The notes under the pieces were generated by a model. The model made no database searches and was not told where the DNA came from. It worked only from the letters and a program-made list of their open reading frames with translations. A program made the position numbers and the translations under genes. A DNA stretch of 64,000 nucleotides from Parvularcula oceani (GTDB lineage: Bacteria; Pseudomonadota; Alphaproteobacteria; Caulobacterales; Parvularculaceae): contig NZ_JPHU01000002.1 of NCBI RefSeq assembly GCF_000733125.1, positions 310,001 to 374,000 of the forward strand, in the 5' to 3' direction. This document shows positions 8,617-17,459 of the stretch, in pieces. The stretch's first letter is position 1; each line of letters opens with the position of its first letter.

Positions 8617-9675
8617 ATGTTAGCCAAACCTTCAGAACGAAGCTCAGAACTTCCCGCAGAGGAATTGCCGCAAGGGCACCCGCCCGTGCGTCAAGGACGG
8701 ATCGGCGTTCTGCTGGTCAATCTCGGCACGCCGGAGGGCACGGATGCGTCTTCGGTGCGCCGTTACTTGCGCGAATTCCTCTCCGACAGGCGGGTCGTGG
8801 ACTATCCGAAGGCCCTGTGGTGGCCGGTCCTGAACGGCGTCATCCTCAATGTGCGGCCCAAGAAGACCGGCGCCGCCTATGCCAAGATCTGGCGGGAGGA
8901 AAGCGATGAGAGCCCGCTGCGCTATTACACCCGCGAGCAGGCCATGCGGCTTCAGGACCGCTTGGGCGACGCGGCGCGCGTGGACTGGGCCATGCGCTAC
9001 GGCGTGCCGGGCATTGCCGGCCGTCTCGACGCGCTTCAGGCGGAGGGTTGCGACCGCATCCTGATCGTGCCGCTCTACCCGCAATATTCGGCCACCACGA
9101 CGGCCACCGTCATCGATGCCGCCTTCGCCCATCTGGCGCGAAAGCCCTGGCAGCCGGCCATCCGGACCCTCCCGCCCTTCCATGACGAGAGCGCCTATAT
9201 CGCAGCGCTGGCCGAGAGCGCGAAGGCGCATGTGGGGCCGCAGACAGAGCGCGTGATCCTGTCCTTTCACGGCCTGCCGCAGCGCTATTTCGCGGCCGGC
9301 GACCCCTATCACTGCCATTGCCAGAAGACCGCACGCCTGCTGCGCGAGGCGATGGGCTGGAGCGAGGCGTTCGCGCCGGTCGGCTTCCAGTCCAAGTTCG
9401 GTCCGGAGAAATGGCTCGAGCCCTCAACCGAGAGCCTCGTCCGCGCGGCCGCGGCGGAGGGAAAGAAGCGCGTCGCGGTCATGGCGCCCGCCTTCGTCTC
9501 CGATTGCATCGAGACGCTCGAGGAGATCGGCATCGGACTGGCGGAGATCTTCGAGGAAGCCGGCGGCGACGCGCTGACCGCTGTCCCCTGCCTCAATCTC
9601 GACCCCGCTTTCCTGGATGCGGTGGAGGCGCTGGTCCGCCGCGAGCTCGGCGGCTGGCTTGCGGCCTCCTCGTGA
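8617..9675 (+). CDS. hemH: Ferrochelatase
   Basis: Last enzyme of protohaem synthesis: inserts Fe2+ into protoporphyrin IX. 352 residues, with VLLVNLGTPEG at the N-terminus, PLYPQYSATTTATV in the middle, the catalytic histidine region SFHGLPQRYF, a CHCQ cysteine-containing stretch and FQSKFGPEKWLEP near the C-terminus, all standard for HemH. Its last bases overlap the start of the deacetylase-like gene (GTGA), so the two are translationally coupled. hemE and hemJ lie at 22.7-24.2 kb, giving three haem genes in this window. Confidence 0.97.
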   Translation: MLAKPSERSSELPAEELPQGHPPVRQGRIGVLLVNLGTPEGTDASSVRRYLREFLSDRRVVDYPKALWWPVLNGVILNVRPKKTGAAYAKIWREESDESPLRYYTREQAMRLQDRLGDAARVDWAMRYGVPGIAGRLDALQAEGCDRILIVPLYPQYSATTTATVIDAAFAHLARKPWQPAIRTLPPFHDESAYIAALAESAKAHVGPQTERVILSFHGLPQRYFAAGDPYHCHCQKTARLLREAMGWSEAFAPVGFQSKFGPEKWLEPSTESLVRAAAAEGKKRVAVMAPAFVSDCIETLEEIGIGLAEIFEEAGGDALTAVPCLNLDPAFLDAVEALVRRELGGWLAASS

Positions 9676-10571
9676 TCTTCTTCGCCTCGAACGCCTTCGG
9701 CCTGACCCTGCCCGAAGGGCATCGCTTCCCGGCGGAGAAATACGCCCTCCTGCGGAAGGAACTCCTGGCGACGGACGTTCTCACCGAGGAGCAGATCGCG
9801 GTATCCCCGCTCGCGGACAGGCAGACGGTCCTGCGGGCCCACGACCCGGACTATGTCGATGCGCTCGAAAGCGGCAGCATCGATGCGCGGGCGATGCGCC
9901 GCGTCGGCTTTCCGTGGTCTGAGGAAATCCCGCTGCGGGGACGCCGGACCGTTGGCGGGCAGCTCGCCGCCGCGCGCATCGCGCTTCAGCATGGCCTGTC
10001 GGGCCAGATGGCGGGCGGGACACATCATGCGCACCGGGAATTCGGCGCTGGCTTCTGCATCTACAACGACCAGGCGGCGACTGCGCTCACGCTTCTTGAA
10101 GAAGGCCTGGTCGACCGTGTGGGGATCATCGACCTCGACGTCCACCAGGGCGACGGCAATGCCGCGCTGCTGGCGGATCGCTCGGACGTGTTCCTGCTCG
10201 ACGTCTACGGAGAGAAGAATTTTCCCTTCCGGAAGGTCCCGGCGACGCTGAACGTGCCGCTGCCCGACGGGACGGAGGACGATGCCTTCCTGCGCGCGAT
10301 CGAGGAGCACCTGCCCCAGCTCTGGCAGTTCGCGCCGGATATCGTGCTTTACCAGGCGGGCGTCGATCCTCTGAGCACGGATCGCCTTGGCCGCCTCTCG
10401 ATCAGCTATGACGGCCTCGCCGCCCGCGACCGCCTCGTGCTGGAGGGTTGCAGGCGGCGCGGCATCCCCTGCTCCATGGCGATCGGCGGCGGCTATGCCG
10501 TGCCGATTTCGGATACCGTCCGCGCCTACGCCAACACTTACCGGGTGGCGAAGGCCGTCTACGGCTTCTAG
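9672..10571 (+). CDS. Histone-deacetylase-family amidohydrolase
   Basis: 299-residue zinc-dependent deacetylase-like enzyme. Motifs: the His dyad in G-G-T-H118-H119-A-H, the zinc ligands in D-L-D156-V-H158-QGDGNA, a third Asp in VDPLSTDRLGR, and the catalytic Tyr region GGGYAVP. Bacterial relatives remove acetyl groups from acetylpolyamines, acetoin-related compounds or protein lysines; the substrate here is unknown. It starts with GTG inside the hemH stop (GTGA overlap); no ATG exists nearby that would keep the conserved N-terminus. Its stop overlaps that of the convergent aldolase gene by 4 bp. Confidence 0.88.
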   Translation: MIFFASNAFGLTLPEGHRFPAEKYALLRKELLATDVLTEEQIAVSPLADRQTVLRAHDPDYVDALESGSIDARAMRRVGFPWSEEIPLRGRRTVGGQLAAARIALQHGLSGQMAGGTHHAHREFGAGFCIYNDQAATALTLLEEGLVDRVGIIDLDVHQGDGNAALLADRSDVFLLDVYGEKNFPFRKVPATLNVPLPDGTEDDAFLRAIEEHLPQLWQFAPDIVLYQAGVDPLSTDRLGRLSISYDGLAARDRLVLEGCRRRGIPCSMAIGGGYAVPISDTVRAYANTYRVAKAVYGF

Positions 10572-11602
10572 CGAAGCGCTTCTTCGAGCGCAGCGATATC
10601 CGCATCCGCCGTGACATAGCTCGTCACGAAGCGGCGCGCCTTGCGGTCATGGGCGTCATTGGGCTGGATCCAGTCATAGAATTGCGCGCCTTGCTCGCGG
10701 AGCTTCTCCGCCAAACCGTCCGGCATGGTGACGAAGACCTCGTTGATCTGGGGGGGAAGGATCAGGTCGATCGCCTCGTGCCGCGACATCATCTCGGCGA
10801 GGCGCGCCGCTGCGTCATTGGCGTGCCCGGCCAGATCGAGCCAGAGCCCGTCCTTGAGATAGGCCGACCACTGCACGGAAAGGAAGCGGTGCTTCGACCA
10901 GCTCAGTCCGGCCCGCTTCTGGCGCCAGGGCAGCTGCTCGGCCAGCGCCTTGTCGAAGCAGATGACCGCCTCGGCCGCCATGCAGCCATTCTTCGTCCCG
11001 CCAAGGCAGAGGACATCGACCCCTGCCTTCCAGGTCAGCTCGGCCGGCGTTCCCGCGCCGGATGCGACGGCACCGGCGAAGCGGGCGCCGTCCATGTGGA
11101 CCTTCAGGCCGAAGGCTCGCGCGACCTCAGCGAGCGCCCCGATCTCATCCGGCTGATAGACCGATCCCCATTCCGTGCCTTGCGTCAGGGACAGCGCGGC
11201 CGGCCGCACCCGGTGATATTGGGGCGGTGAATAGACGGAGAGGGCGTCGCGTAGCGCCGCCGGGGTCAGCTTCCCTCCCTGCCCCGGCACGGTCAGGACC
11301 TTGGCGCCGCCGGTATAGAATTCCGGCGCCCCGCACTCATCGATATGCACATGCGCATGCTCATGCGCCATGACCGCACCCCATGGCGGCATCATGCAGG
11401 CCAGGGCGAGGCCGTTCGCCGCGGAGCCGGTGGTGACGAAAGCGACCTCGACCTCCCGCTCGAAGGAGTCGGACAGAGCGGCGCGCGCCGCCTCGGTGGA
11501 CGGGTCATTGCCATAGGCCGGCGCATTGCCGCCATTCGCGGCGACCATCGCATCGAGGATATCGGGATGGACGCCGGCCCAATTGTCTGAGGTGAAGAGC
11601 AT
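10568..11602 (-). CDS. Threonine aldolase / beta-eliminating-lyase family PLP enzyme
   Basis: 344-residue fold-type I PLP enzyme. Lys204 in C-L-G-G-T-K-N-G binds the cofactor, D171 in HMDGAR contacts the pyridine nitrogen, and the N-terminus FTSDNWAGVHP and TTGSAANGLAL are typical of low-specificity L-threonine aldolases, which split threonine to glycine and acetaldehyde. I start at ATG giving MLFTSDN; the longer frame upstream is an Arg-rich, repeat-containing stretch that does not resemble any enzyme N-terminus. It faces the deacetylase-like gene with overlapping stops. Confidence 0.9.
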   Translation of the reverse strand: MLFTSDNWAGVHPDILDAMVAANGGNAPAYGNDPSTEAARAALSDSFEREVEVAFVTTGSAANGLALACMMPPWGAVMAHEHAHVHIDECGAPEFYTGGAKVLTVPGQGGKLTPAALRDALSVYSPPQYHRVRPAALSLTQGTEWGSVYQPDEIGALAEVARAFGLKVHMDGARFAGAVASGAGTPAELTWKAGVDVLCLGGTKNGCMAAEAVICFDKALAEQLPWRQKRAGLSWSKHRFLSVQWSAYLKDGLWLDLAGHANDAAARLAEMMSRHEAIDLILPPQINEVFVTMPDGLAEKLREQGAQFYDWIQPNDAHDRKARRFVTSYVTADADIAALEEALR

Positions 11603-11684
11603 GCCGCTCTTTGCCTTCGCCGGACCGGAGCGGTCAATATCGCCCCGCCGCGCTCTTCGGCCGATGCTGACGCTTCGAGCCCGC

Positions 11685-11720
11685 GCCGCACTTTTGCGGC
11701 CTCGGGCCCGAAAGTGCGGC
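11685..11720. repeat. Inverted pair of the AAAGTGCGGC motif forming a hairpin
   Basis: GCCGCACTTT at 11685-11694 and AAAGTGCGGC at 11711-11720 are perfect inverted copies around a 16-base loop that itself contains a GGCC/GGCC pairing. The hairpin sits in the 245 bp spacer between the parB stop (11848) and the aldolase start (11602); no gene is visible in that spacer. It could end the parAB transcript, though there is no T-run. The same motif recurs at 18715 and 26419. Confidence 0.6.
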
Positions 11721-11847
11721 TTCGCTCTTCCGCGCCTCCGGCAATAGCGGCTTGGTGAACCCGGCTCCTGAGGGGTCATACCGCCGACAGAACGAGCGGG
11801 CGCCGGCCATACCGGCAGGACCCGATCCCGTTGCCGTCTCGAAAAAT

Positions 11848-12747
11848 TCAGATGGAGGTGCGCATCAGGCGGGCACAGATGTCATCGAGCTCGTCGAGGG
11901 TCCGGTAGTCGATACGGACTTCGCCGCCATCCTTGCCTTGGTGGTCGATGGCGACGGTCAGGCCCAATGCCGCTTCGAGATCACGTTCGAGGGCTTTGGT
12001 GTCTGCATCCTTCGTGCCCGAAGACGGTCGCCGCGGTGCCTTTTCGGCTACAGCCCCTTCGGATTTCCGTTCCGCCTTGGGTTTGGGAGAAGCCAGGCGT
12101 TCGGTTTCGCGGACCGACAGGCCCTTGGAGACGACCCGCCGGGCGAGTGCAGTGGCGTCGGACGCCGTCAGCAGGGCGCGCGCATGCCCCATGGAAAGAT
12201 CGCCGTCGATGACCAGAGCACGCACATCGGAGGGCAGCTCGGTCAGGCGCAGCATGTTCGCGATATGGCTGCGGCTCTTGCCGACGGATTGCGCGATCTC
12301 CTGCGGCTTCCTGCCGAAGACGTCGCGCAGGCGCGCATAGGCATCCGCCTCTTCGATCGGGTTGAGGTCGACCCGCTGCACATTCTCGATCAGGGCGAGT
12401 TCGGCGCTGCCATCGGGGCTCGGCTCCCGGATGAGAACCGGAACCTCGTGCAGGCCCGCTTTCTGGGCTGCCCGCCAGCGGCGCTCGCCGGCGATGATGA
12501 TATGGCCGCCTTCATCGGGGGAAGGCCGGACGAGGATCGGCTGGAGGATGCCCTGCGCGGCGATCGAGTCGGCGAGCGCCTGCAATTCGTCATCGCCGAA
12601 CTTCTTTCTCGGCTGATCGGGATCGGGCTGCAGGTTCGCGATCGGCAGGAGCGCGACCCCGCCATCGACCCGCCCGCGATCGACTCGCTCCGGCGTCGCC
12701 TCCCCGAGTATGGCTTCGAGCCCGCGGCCGAGACCCTTCTTCGCCAT
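11848..12747 (-). CDS. parB: Chromosome partitioning protein ParB
   Basis: CTP-dependent DNA clamp that loads at parS sites and organises the origin region for segregation. 299 residues: N-terminal KKGLGRGLEAILGE, CTP-binding motifs GERR (87-90) and ENVQR (121-125), a helix-turn-helix region (about 148-185) and a C-terminal dimerisation domain after a charged linker (about 220-245). The ATG overlaps the parA stop by one base (TGATG). A longer in-frame start 66 bp upstream would run into parA and is not supported. Three parS sites lie 2-4 kb away in mnmG and between mnmG and mnmE. Confidence 0.96.
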   Translation of the reverse strand: MAKKGLGRGLEAILGEATPERVDRGRVDGGVALLPIANLQPDPDQPRKKFGDDELQALADSIAAQGILQPILVRPSPDEGGHIIIAGERRWRAAQKAGLHEVPVLIREPSPDGSAELALIENVQRVDLNPIEEADAYARLRDVFGRKPQEIAQSVGKSRSHIANMLRLTELPSDVRALVIDGDLSMGHARALLTASDATALARRVVSKGLSVRETERLASPKPKAERKSEGAVAEKAPRRPSSGTKDADTKALERDLEAALGLTVAIDHQGKDGGEVRIDYRTLDELDDICARLMRTSI

Positions 12748-13547
12748 CACATCGCCCTTTCGCGTTGAATGACCTCTGAGGCGAGGCGGACATAGGCTTG
12801 GCTGCCGGCGCATCGCAGGTCGTAGAGGAGCGCAGGCTTGCCGTGGGACGGCGCCTCCGAGACACGGACGTTCCGCGGTATGGCGGTGCGATAGACCTTG
12901 TCTCCCAGATGTCCGCGCACGTCGGCCTCGACCTCCTGGCTGAGATTGTTGCGCCGGTCATACATGGTGAGGATCACGCCTTGCAGTTCGAGGTCGGGAT
13001 TGATCCGCTCCTTCACCGTCGAGATCGTCCTCATGATCTGGCCCAGCCCTTCGAGCGCGAAGAACTCGCATTGCAGCGGGATGATGACCGCGTTGGCGGC
13101 GCCCATGGCGTTGACCGTCAGGAGGCCGAGAGAGGGCGGGCAGTCGATCATCACATAGGTCAGGTCCGGCATCGCCTCGCGATAGGCGCGGATCGCATCG
13201 CGCAGGCGGTAGTGCCGATTGGGCACGTCGAGCAGCTCGATCTCCGCACCCGCCAGGTCGACGCCTGCCGGCGCGACCGTCAGGCCGGGTATGGCTGTCG
13301 TCATCTCGATTTCGGCGAGGGTGGCATCGCCCTGCATCACGTCATAGGTCGTGGCCTGCCGCGCGGAAGGCGGGACCCCGAGCCCGGTCGAAGCGTTCCC
13401 CTGCGGATCGAGGTCCACGACGAGAACGCGTTCTCCGACAGCGGCAAGCGCGGTTCCCAGATTGATGGCGGTGGTCGTCTTCCCGACCCCGCCTTTCTGG
13501 TTGGCGACAGCAAGGATGCGGGCATCGCGAATCTTCGAATCGCTCAA
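12747..13547 (-). CDS. parA: Chromosome partitioning ATPase ParA
   Basis: ATP-dependent DNA-binding protein that moves ParB-parS complexes to the cell pole. Deviant Walker A NQKGGVGKTTT (16-26), Walker A' VVDLDPQGNAST, and IDCPPSLGLL are all present. I choose a TTG start at 13547: it overlaps the rsmG stop in the usual four-base way (TTGA) and gives a 266-residue protein, the normal ParA length. The alternative ATG at 13631 would add 28 unusual residues and overlap rsmG by 88 bp. Order rsmG-parA-parB is the standard alphaproteobacterial operon. Confidence 0.94.
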   Translation of the reverse strand: MSDSKIRDARILAVANQKGGVGKTTTAINLGTALAAVGERVLVVDLDPQGNASTGLGVPPSARQATTYDVMQGDATLAEIEMTTAIPGLTVAPAGVDLAGAEIELLDVPNRHYRLRDAIRAYREAMPDLTYVMIDCPPSLGLLTVNAMGAANAVIIPLQCEFFALEGLGQIMRTISTVKERINPDLELQGVILTMYDRRNNLSQEVEADVRGHLGDKVYRTAIPRNVRVSEAPSHGKPALLYDLRCAGSQAYVRLASEVIQRERAM

Positions 13548-14170
13548 CGGCGCGGCTCCGGGTTCGAGAGGAGGAGGATCGTAGCCTCCGGGTCGGTATG
13601 GCTTTGTACACGCTTCGCGTTCATCGTCCAACGCTTCCTCGCCTCGGCAAGCTCTTCTTCGGAGTTCCGACCCTTTGGCAGGATGAGATGACCGTTGGGC
13701 GCGACCCGCGGCACAGCGAGGTCGAGCAGGCGTGGAAGAGCCGTGACAGCCCGGGCGGAGACGATGTCGAACCGGCGATCCAACGCTTCGGCTCTCTGAG
13801 CCGTGACGGTGACGTTGGACAAGCCCATCTCTTGCGCAGTCGATGCGAGGAAGGCAGCCTTTTTTCCAACGCTGTCGCAGAGGGTCAGGTGGAGGCCAGG
13901 CATTCTGTCCTCTGCCAGAAGAGCGAGAAGCAGGCCTGGAAATCCTGCGCCGGAGCCGATGTCGAGCAGGGTCGAAGCCCCGTTCGGCACATGCTCCCAG
14001 AGCTGGAAGCTGTCGGCATAGTGGCGGCCGAACCGTTGCGGCAGAGTGCTGCGGGCGATCAGATTGGTATGGCTCGACGCCTGCAGCAACTGGGCATCGT
14101 AAATCTTGAGTCGTTCGGCTTCGGCAGGACTGAGGCCATAGGCGGACGCGACAGTGGAGAGATCGTTCAT
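13544..14170 (-). CDS. rsmG: 16S rRNA (guanine-N7) methyltransferase RsmG
   Basis: Methylates G527 of 16S rRNA with S-adenosylmethionine. The 208-residue protein has the SAM-binding motif LLDIGSGAGFPGLLLAL (about 68-84), CDSVGKKAAFL and SARAV, all RsmG signatures. It starts 1 bp from the mnmG stop and its own stop overlaps the proposed parA TTG start, so mnmG-rsmG-parA-parB read as one operon. Confidence 0.95.
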   Translation of the reverse strand: MNDLSTVASAYGLSPAEAERLKIYDAQLLQASSHTNLIARSTLPQRFGRHYADSFQLWEHVPNGASTLLDIGSGAGFPGLLLALLAEDRMPGLHLTLCDSVGKKAAFLASTAQEMGLSNVTVTAQRAEALDRRFDIVSARAVTALPRLLDLAVPRVAPNGHLILPKGRNSEEELAEARKRWTMNAKRVQSHTDPEATILLLSNPEPRR

Positions 14171-14171
14171 T

Positions 14172-16040
14172 TCAGCCCGCAGCTGCCATGCCGTGCCGCC
14201 GGAGAGCGACCAGCACCGTCGTGAGAGCGGAGGGCGTCATCCCTTCGAGGCGGCGCGCCTGGCCAAGAGTTTCTGGTTGAGCGGCAGCGAGTCTTTCAGT
14301 GACTTCCCGTGAGAGGCCGGGTACGGCGCGGAAGTCGAAATCGGTCGGGATCGAAAGGTTCTCCTGTCTCTTCAGATCCTCGACCTCCTGTTTCTGACGT
14401 TCGAGATAGCCGGCATAGAGCGCGTCCGCTTCCAGCCGTTCCGTCAGGACGGCGGGCATGGTGCCGAGCTCGGGCCAGACCCGCTGGAGGCTTTCGACAG
14501 TTTCGCTCGGCAAGGCGAGCAGCTCGAGGATGTTCCTGCGACGACCGTCTTGGTTCACCGTGATGCCGTTGTCGTTGGCCTCTTTGGGGGTAAGAGAAGT
14601 GGTTCTTGCCCAAGCCAGCGCTTCGTCGACTTGGTCTTGTTTCACGTGGAACGCTGCTTCACGATCGGCGCCGACGCAGCCGGCTTCGATCCCTCGGCCC
14701 GTCAGCCGCTCATCGGCATTGTCGGCGCGCAGGCTCAACCGGTACTCGGCCCGCGAAGTAAACATCCGATAGGGCTCGGTGACGCCACGCGTGACAAGGT
14801 CATCGATCATCACACCCAGATAGGCCTCGGATCTGTCGATCAGGAATGGCTCTTCCTCGCGGGCAGCTCTTGCAGCATTTACGCCTGCATAGAGGCCTTG
14901 CGCCGCGGCTTCTTCATAACCCGTAGTGCCGTTGATCTGGCCGGCCAGGTAGAGCCCGGGAAGCGCCCGCAGCTCGAGCGACCGGCGAAGTGCCCGCGGG
15001 TCGATATAGTCATACTCGATGGCATAACCCGGACGCAGAATCTCGACTGATTCCAGGCCGGCGATGGATCGAACGAACGCTTCCTGAACCCTCACAGGTA
15101 GCGATGTCGAAATGCCGTTGGGATAGACCGTCGGCACGTCCAGCCCCTCGGGCTCTAGGAAGATCTGGTGGGCCGTCTTGTCTGCGAAGCGGACCACCTT
15201 GTCCTCGATTGAGGGACAATAACGCGGCCCCCGCCCCGCTATCGCACCGCTATAGACGGCAGACTGCTCGAGATTCTCCTGAATGAGCTCGTGGGTCCGC
15301 TCATTGGTATAGGTGATACCGCACGCGATCTGCGGAACATCGATCCCGGCGGAGAGGAAGGAGAACGGGACAGGCCTCTCGTCCGCCTCCTGCTTTTCGA
15401 GACGATCCCAAGCGATGGTGTCACTGTTCAAGCGAGGCGGCGTCCCCGTTTTCAGGCGACCCAGCGGGAGATCGAGCGCTTCCAGCGCTTCCCCGAGCCC
15501 ATTTGCCGGGGCTTCGCCATCACGACCAGCAGGGATACGTTCTCCGCCGCGGTGGATCACGCCGCGCAGGAAGGTTCCCGTTGTCAGAACCACCCGCTGC
15601 GCCCGGATCTCGCTGCCATCCGCGAGCACGACGCCGCGGCAGGCGCCGTTTTCGAGGATCAAATTGTCGACGGCCCCTTCAATGACGGAGAGGCCAGCGG
15701 TCGCGCCGATGGCTGCTTGCATGTGGCGCTTGTAGAGGACGCGGTCTGCCTGCGCGCGCGGTCCCCGAACTGCCGGTCCTTTCGACCGGTTGAGGAGGCG
15801 AAACTGGATGCCGGACTTGTCAATCACGCGTCCCATCAGTCCGTCGAGTGCGTCGATCTCACGAACGAGATGGCCCTTCCCCAGCCCGCCAATCGCGGGG
15901 TTGCAGGACATCTCGCCGATCGTGGCCCTCGAATGCGTGACGAGAGCGGTCTTCGCCCCGCAGCGGGCAGCGGCAGCGGCGGCTTCAACACCGGCATGGC
16001 CCCCGCCGATTACGAGGATTTGGAAAGCATCTGTGGTCAT
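14172..16040 (-). CDS. mnmG: tRNA uridine 5-carboxymethylaminomethyl modification enzyme MnmG
   Basis: FAD-dependent subunit that, with MnmE, adds the cmnm5 group to wobble U34 of several tRNAs. 622 residues. N-terminal FAD site [12 protein letters not shown] (9-20), [21 protein letters not shown] (GidA signature region near residue 45-64), [10 protein letters not shown] and a C-terminal helical MnmE-binding domain. A parS-like site (14638-14653) lies inside the coding sequence. Upstream, a 116 bp gap with two more parS sites separates it from mnmE. Confidence 0.97.
   Translation of the reverse strand: MTTDAFQILVIGGGHAGVEAAAAAARCGAKTALVTHSRATIGEMSCNPAIGGLGKGHLVREIDALDGLMGRVIDKSGIQFRLLNRSKGPAVRGPRAQADRVLYKRHMQAAIGATAGLSVIEGAVDNLILENGACRGVVLADGSEIRAQRVVLTTGTFLRGVIHRGGERIPAGRDGEAPANGLGEALEALDLPLGRLKTGTPPRLNSDTIAWDRLEKQEADERPVPFSFLSAGIDVPQIACGITYTNERTHELIQENLEQSAVYSGAIAGRGPRYCPSIEDKVVRFADKTAHQIFLEPEGLDVPTVYPNGISTSLPVRVQEAFVRSIAGLESVEILRPGYAIEYDYIDPRALRRSLELRALPGLYLAGQINGTTGYEEAAAQGLYAGVNAARAAREEEPFLIDRSEAYLGVMIDDLVTRGVTEPYRMFTSRAEYRLSLRADNADERLTGRGIEAGCVGADREAAFHVKQDQVDEALAWARTTSLTPKEANDNGITVNQDGRRRNILELLALPSETVESLQRVWPELGTMPAVLTERLEADALYAGYLERQKQEVEDLKRQENLSIPTDFDFRAVPGLSREVTERLAAAQPETLGQARRLEGMTPSALTTVLVALRRHGMAAAG
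14638..14653. promoter_or_regulatory. parS-like ParB-binding site inside mnmG
   Basis: TGTTTCACGTGGAACG matches the ParB consensus (GTTTCACGTGAAAC core) in 13 of 14 core positions. It lies about 1.9 kb from parB and about 9.8 kb from the proposed origin. Because it is in coding sequence, conservation of these bases beyond what MnmG requires would support it. Confidence 0.75.
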
Positions 16041-16087
16041 GGGCGGCAGATAGCAGGGCCGCGAAAGCAGTGCGAGAGGGTTTCGAC

Positions 16088-16103
16088 TGTTTCACGTGGA
16101 ACG
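16088..16103. promoter_or_regulatory. parS site between mnmG and mnmE (copy 1)
   Basis: TGTTTCACGTGGAACG, identical over 16 bases to the copy inside mnmG and one base off the perfect palindrome. It sits 48 bp upstream of mnmG in the short intergenic gap. Confidence 0.85.
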
Positions 16104-16136
16104 GGGAGGCGCACATGCCAATCCCTCAAGCACTCC

Positions 16137-16150
16137 GTTTCACGTGAAAC
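16137..16150. promoter_or_regulatory. parS site between mnmG and mnmE (copy 2, perfect palindrome)
   Basis: GTTTCACGTGAAAC is a perfect 14 bp palindrome equal to the universal parS core. It lies 34 bp from copy 1 and 7 bp after the mnmE stop. About 8 kb from the predicted origin, as expected for an origin-proximal centromere. Confidence 0.92.
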
Positions 16151-16156
16151 AGCGCC

Positions 16157-17452
16157 TCATTTCCCGATACAGAAGGACGAGAAGATCTCGCCGAGGACCT
16201 CGTCGGGCGCGAGTTGTCCGGTCAACTCATCGAGCTTTCGCAGGACCACCCGGATCTCCTCTCCCAGAAGCTCCGGTGGAAGATGGCCTGAAAGAGCGGG
16301 TTCGAGCTCTCGCACGACATATTCGACGAGCGCAACGTGCCGCTCCCGCGTCAGGTCTCCGATCCCGGCACTCCGGAGCACGAGGTTCCGGAGGCGCATC
16401 AGGAAGTTCTCCCATCCCTCCCCGGTTCGGACCGACAAGCCCGTCCACCCTTCCGGCGGGCCGCCATTTCGCAGATCGGCCTTGTTGAGAAGCAAGAGAT
16501 CGGCGCTTCCCCGCTCCGGCATCTGCCCCTCTCCGTCCCAGACGAGGATGCGGATATCGGCCTGGGCAACAGCCCGGCGGGCGCGCCGCATTCCCTCTCG
16601 CTCGATCTCGTCCTCCGTATCTTCACGCAGCCCGGCGGTATCGAGCAGCGTCACCAGCTGGCCGCCGATGTCTGCGCGGATCTCCAGAACATCCCGCGTG
16701 GTGCCGGCGCGGTCGGAGACGATGGCCCGCTCCTCCCCCGCGATCCGGTTGAGGAGGCTCGATTTTCCGACATTTGGCGGGCCCGAGATCGCGACTGTCA
16801 GACCTTCCCGAACCGTCCGCGCGCCCGCCGCCTTGCCGAGGGCCTGCCGCATATCCGCGAGCATTTCGATGAGCGGCTGGATGGCAGCGGTCTCGATCGC
16901 CGCCGGAACGTCTTCTTCGTCAGGAAAATCGACGCCGGCTTCGATGGCAGCCAGCGCCGTGAGCAGGAGCCTGCGCCACTCCCCTGCCCTCTCCGACAGG
17001 CGGCCGCCCAACTGGCCGAGCGCCTGCCTCCGCTGCGCTTCGGTCTCGGCATCGAGGAGGTCGGCCAGCGCCTCCGCCTGGGTCAGGTCGAGTTTCCCGG
17101 CTTCGAAAGCCCGCATCGTGAATTCGCCGGCCGCGGCGGGTTGGAGGCCGAAAGCGACCAAGGCATCCATCAAAGCGCGCTCGACCGCAGGAGACCCGTG
17201 AAGCTGGAGCTCGGCGACGTCTTCACCAGTGAAGCTGTCGGGGCCGGGGAACCAAAGCGTCAGCCCCTGGTCGAGCAGGCTTCCATCCTGCAGGCGAATG
17301 CTTCGAAGATGGGCCTTCCGAGGCTCGCCGCGCTTGCCGCAGAATGCTTCGAGCGCCTCTCCTGCGCGGGGGCCGCTGATGCGGAAGACCGAGACGCCGG
17401 CCCTGCCGCTGCCCGAGGATTTGGCGAAGATCGTCGCTCTCGCATCGAACAC
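16157..17452 (-). CDS. mnmE: tRNA modification GTPase MnmE
   Basis: K+-activated GTPase partner of MnmG in wobble-uridine modification. 431 residues: N-terminal tetrahydrofolate-binding domain with SGSGRAGVSVFRISGP, central G domain with GPPNVGKSSLLN and DTAGLRED, and the obligatory C-terminal C-I-G-K. It starts with GTG (valine codon read as Met): no ATG lies in the conserved N-terminus. It follows the DUF6489 gene by 7 bp. Confidence 0.96.
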   Translation of the reverse strand: MFDARATIFAKSSGSGRAGVSVFRISGPRAGEALEAFCGKRGEPRKAHLRSIRLQDGSLLDQGLTLWFPGPDSFTGEDVAELQLHGSPAVERALMDALVAFGLQPAAAGEFTMRAFEAGKLDLTQAEALADLLDAETEAQRRQALGQLGGRLSERAGEWRRLLLTALAAIEAGVDFPDEEDVPAAIETAAIQPLIEMLADMRQALGKAAGARTVREGLTVAISGPPNVGKSSLLNRIAGEERAIVSDRAGTTRDVLEIRADIGGQLVTLLDTAGLREDTEDEIEREGMRRARRAVAQADIRILVWDGEGQMPERGSADLLLLNKADLRNGGPPEGWTGLSVRTGEGWENFLMRLRNLVLRSAGIGDLTRERHVALVEYVVRELEPALSGHLPPELLGEEIRVVLRKLDELTGQLAPDEVLGEIFSSFCIGK

Positions 17453-17459
17453 GTGGACG

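Noticed and set aside
15291-17201. Long plus-strand open frame opposite mnmG/mnmE
   Set aside because: Arg/Ser/Pro-rich shadow translation crossing the parS gap; no family resemblance.
17448-17455. CACGTG core at the mnmE start
   Set aside because: Flanks do not fit the parS palindrome, and the bases include the mnmE GTG start.
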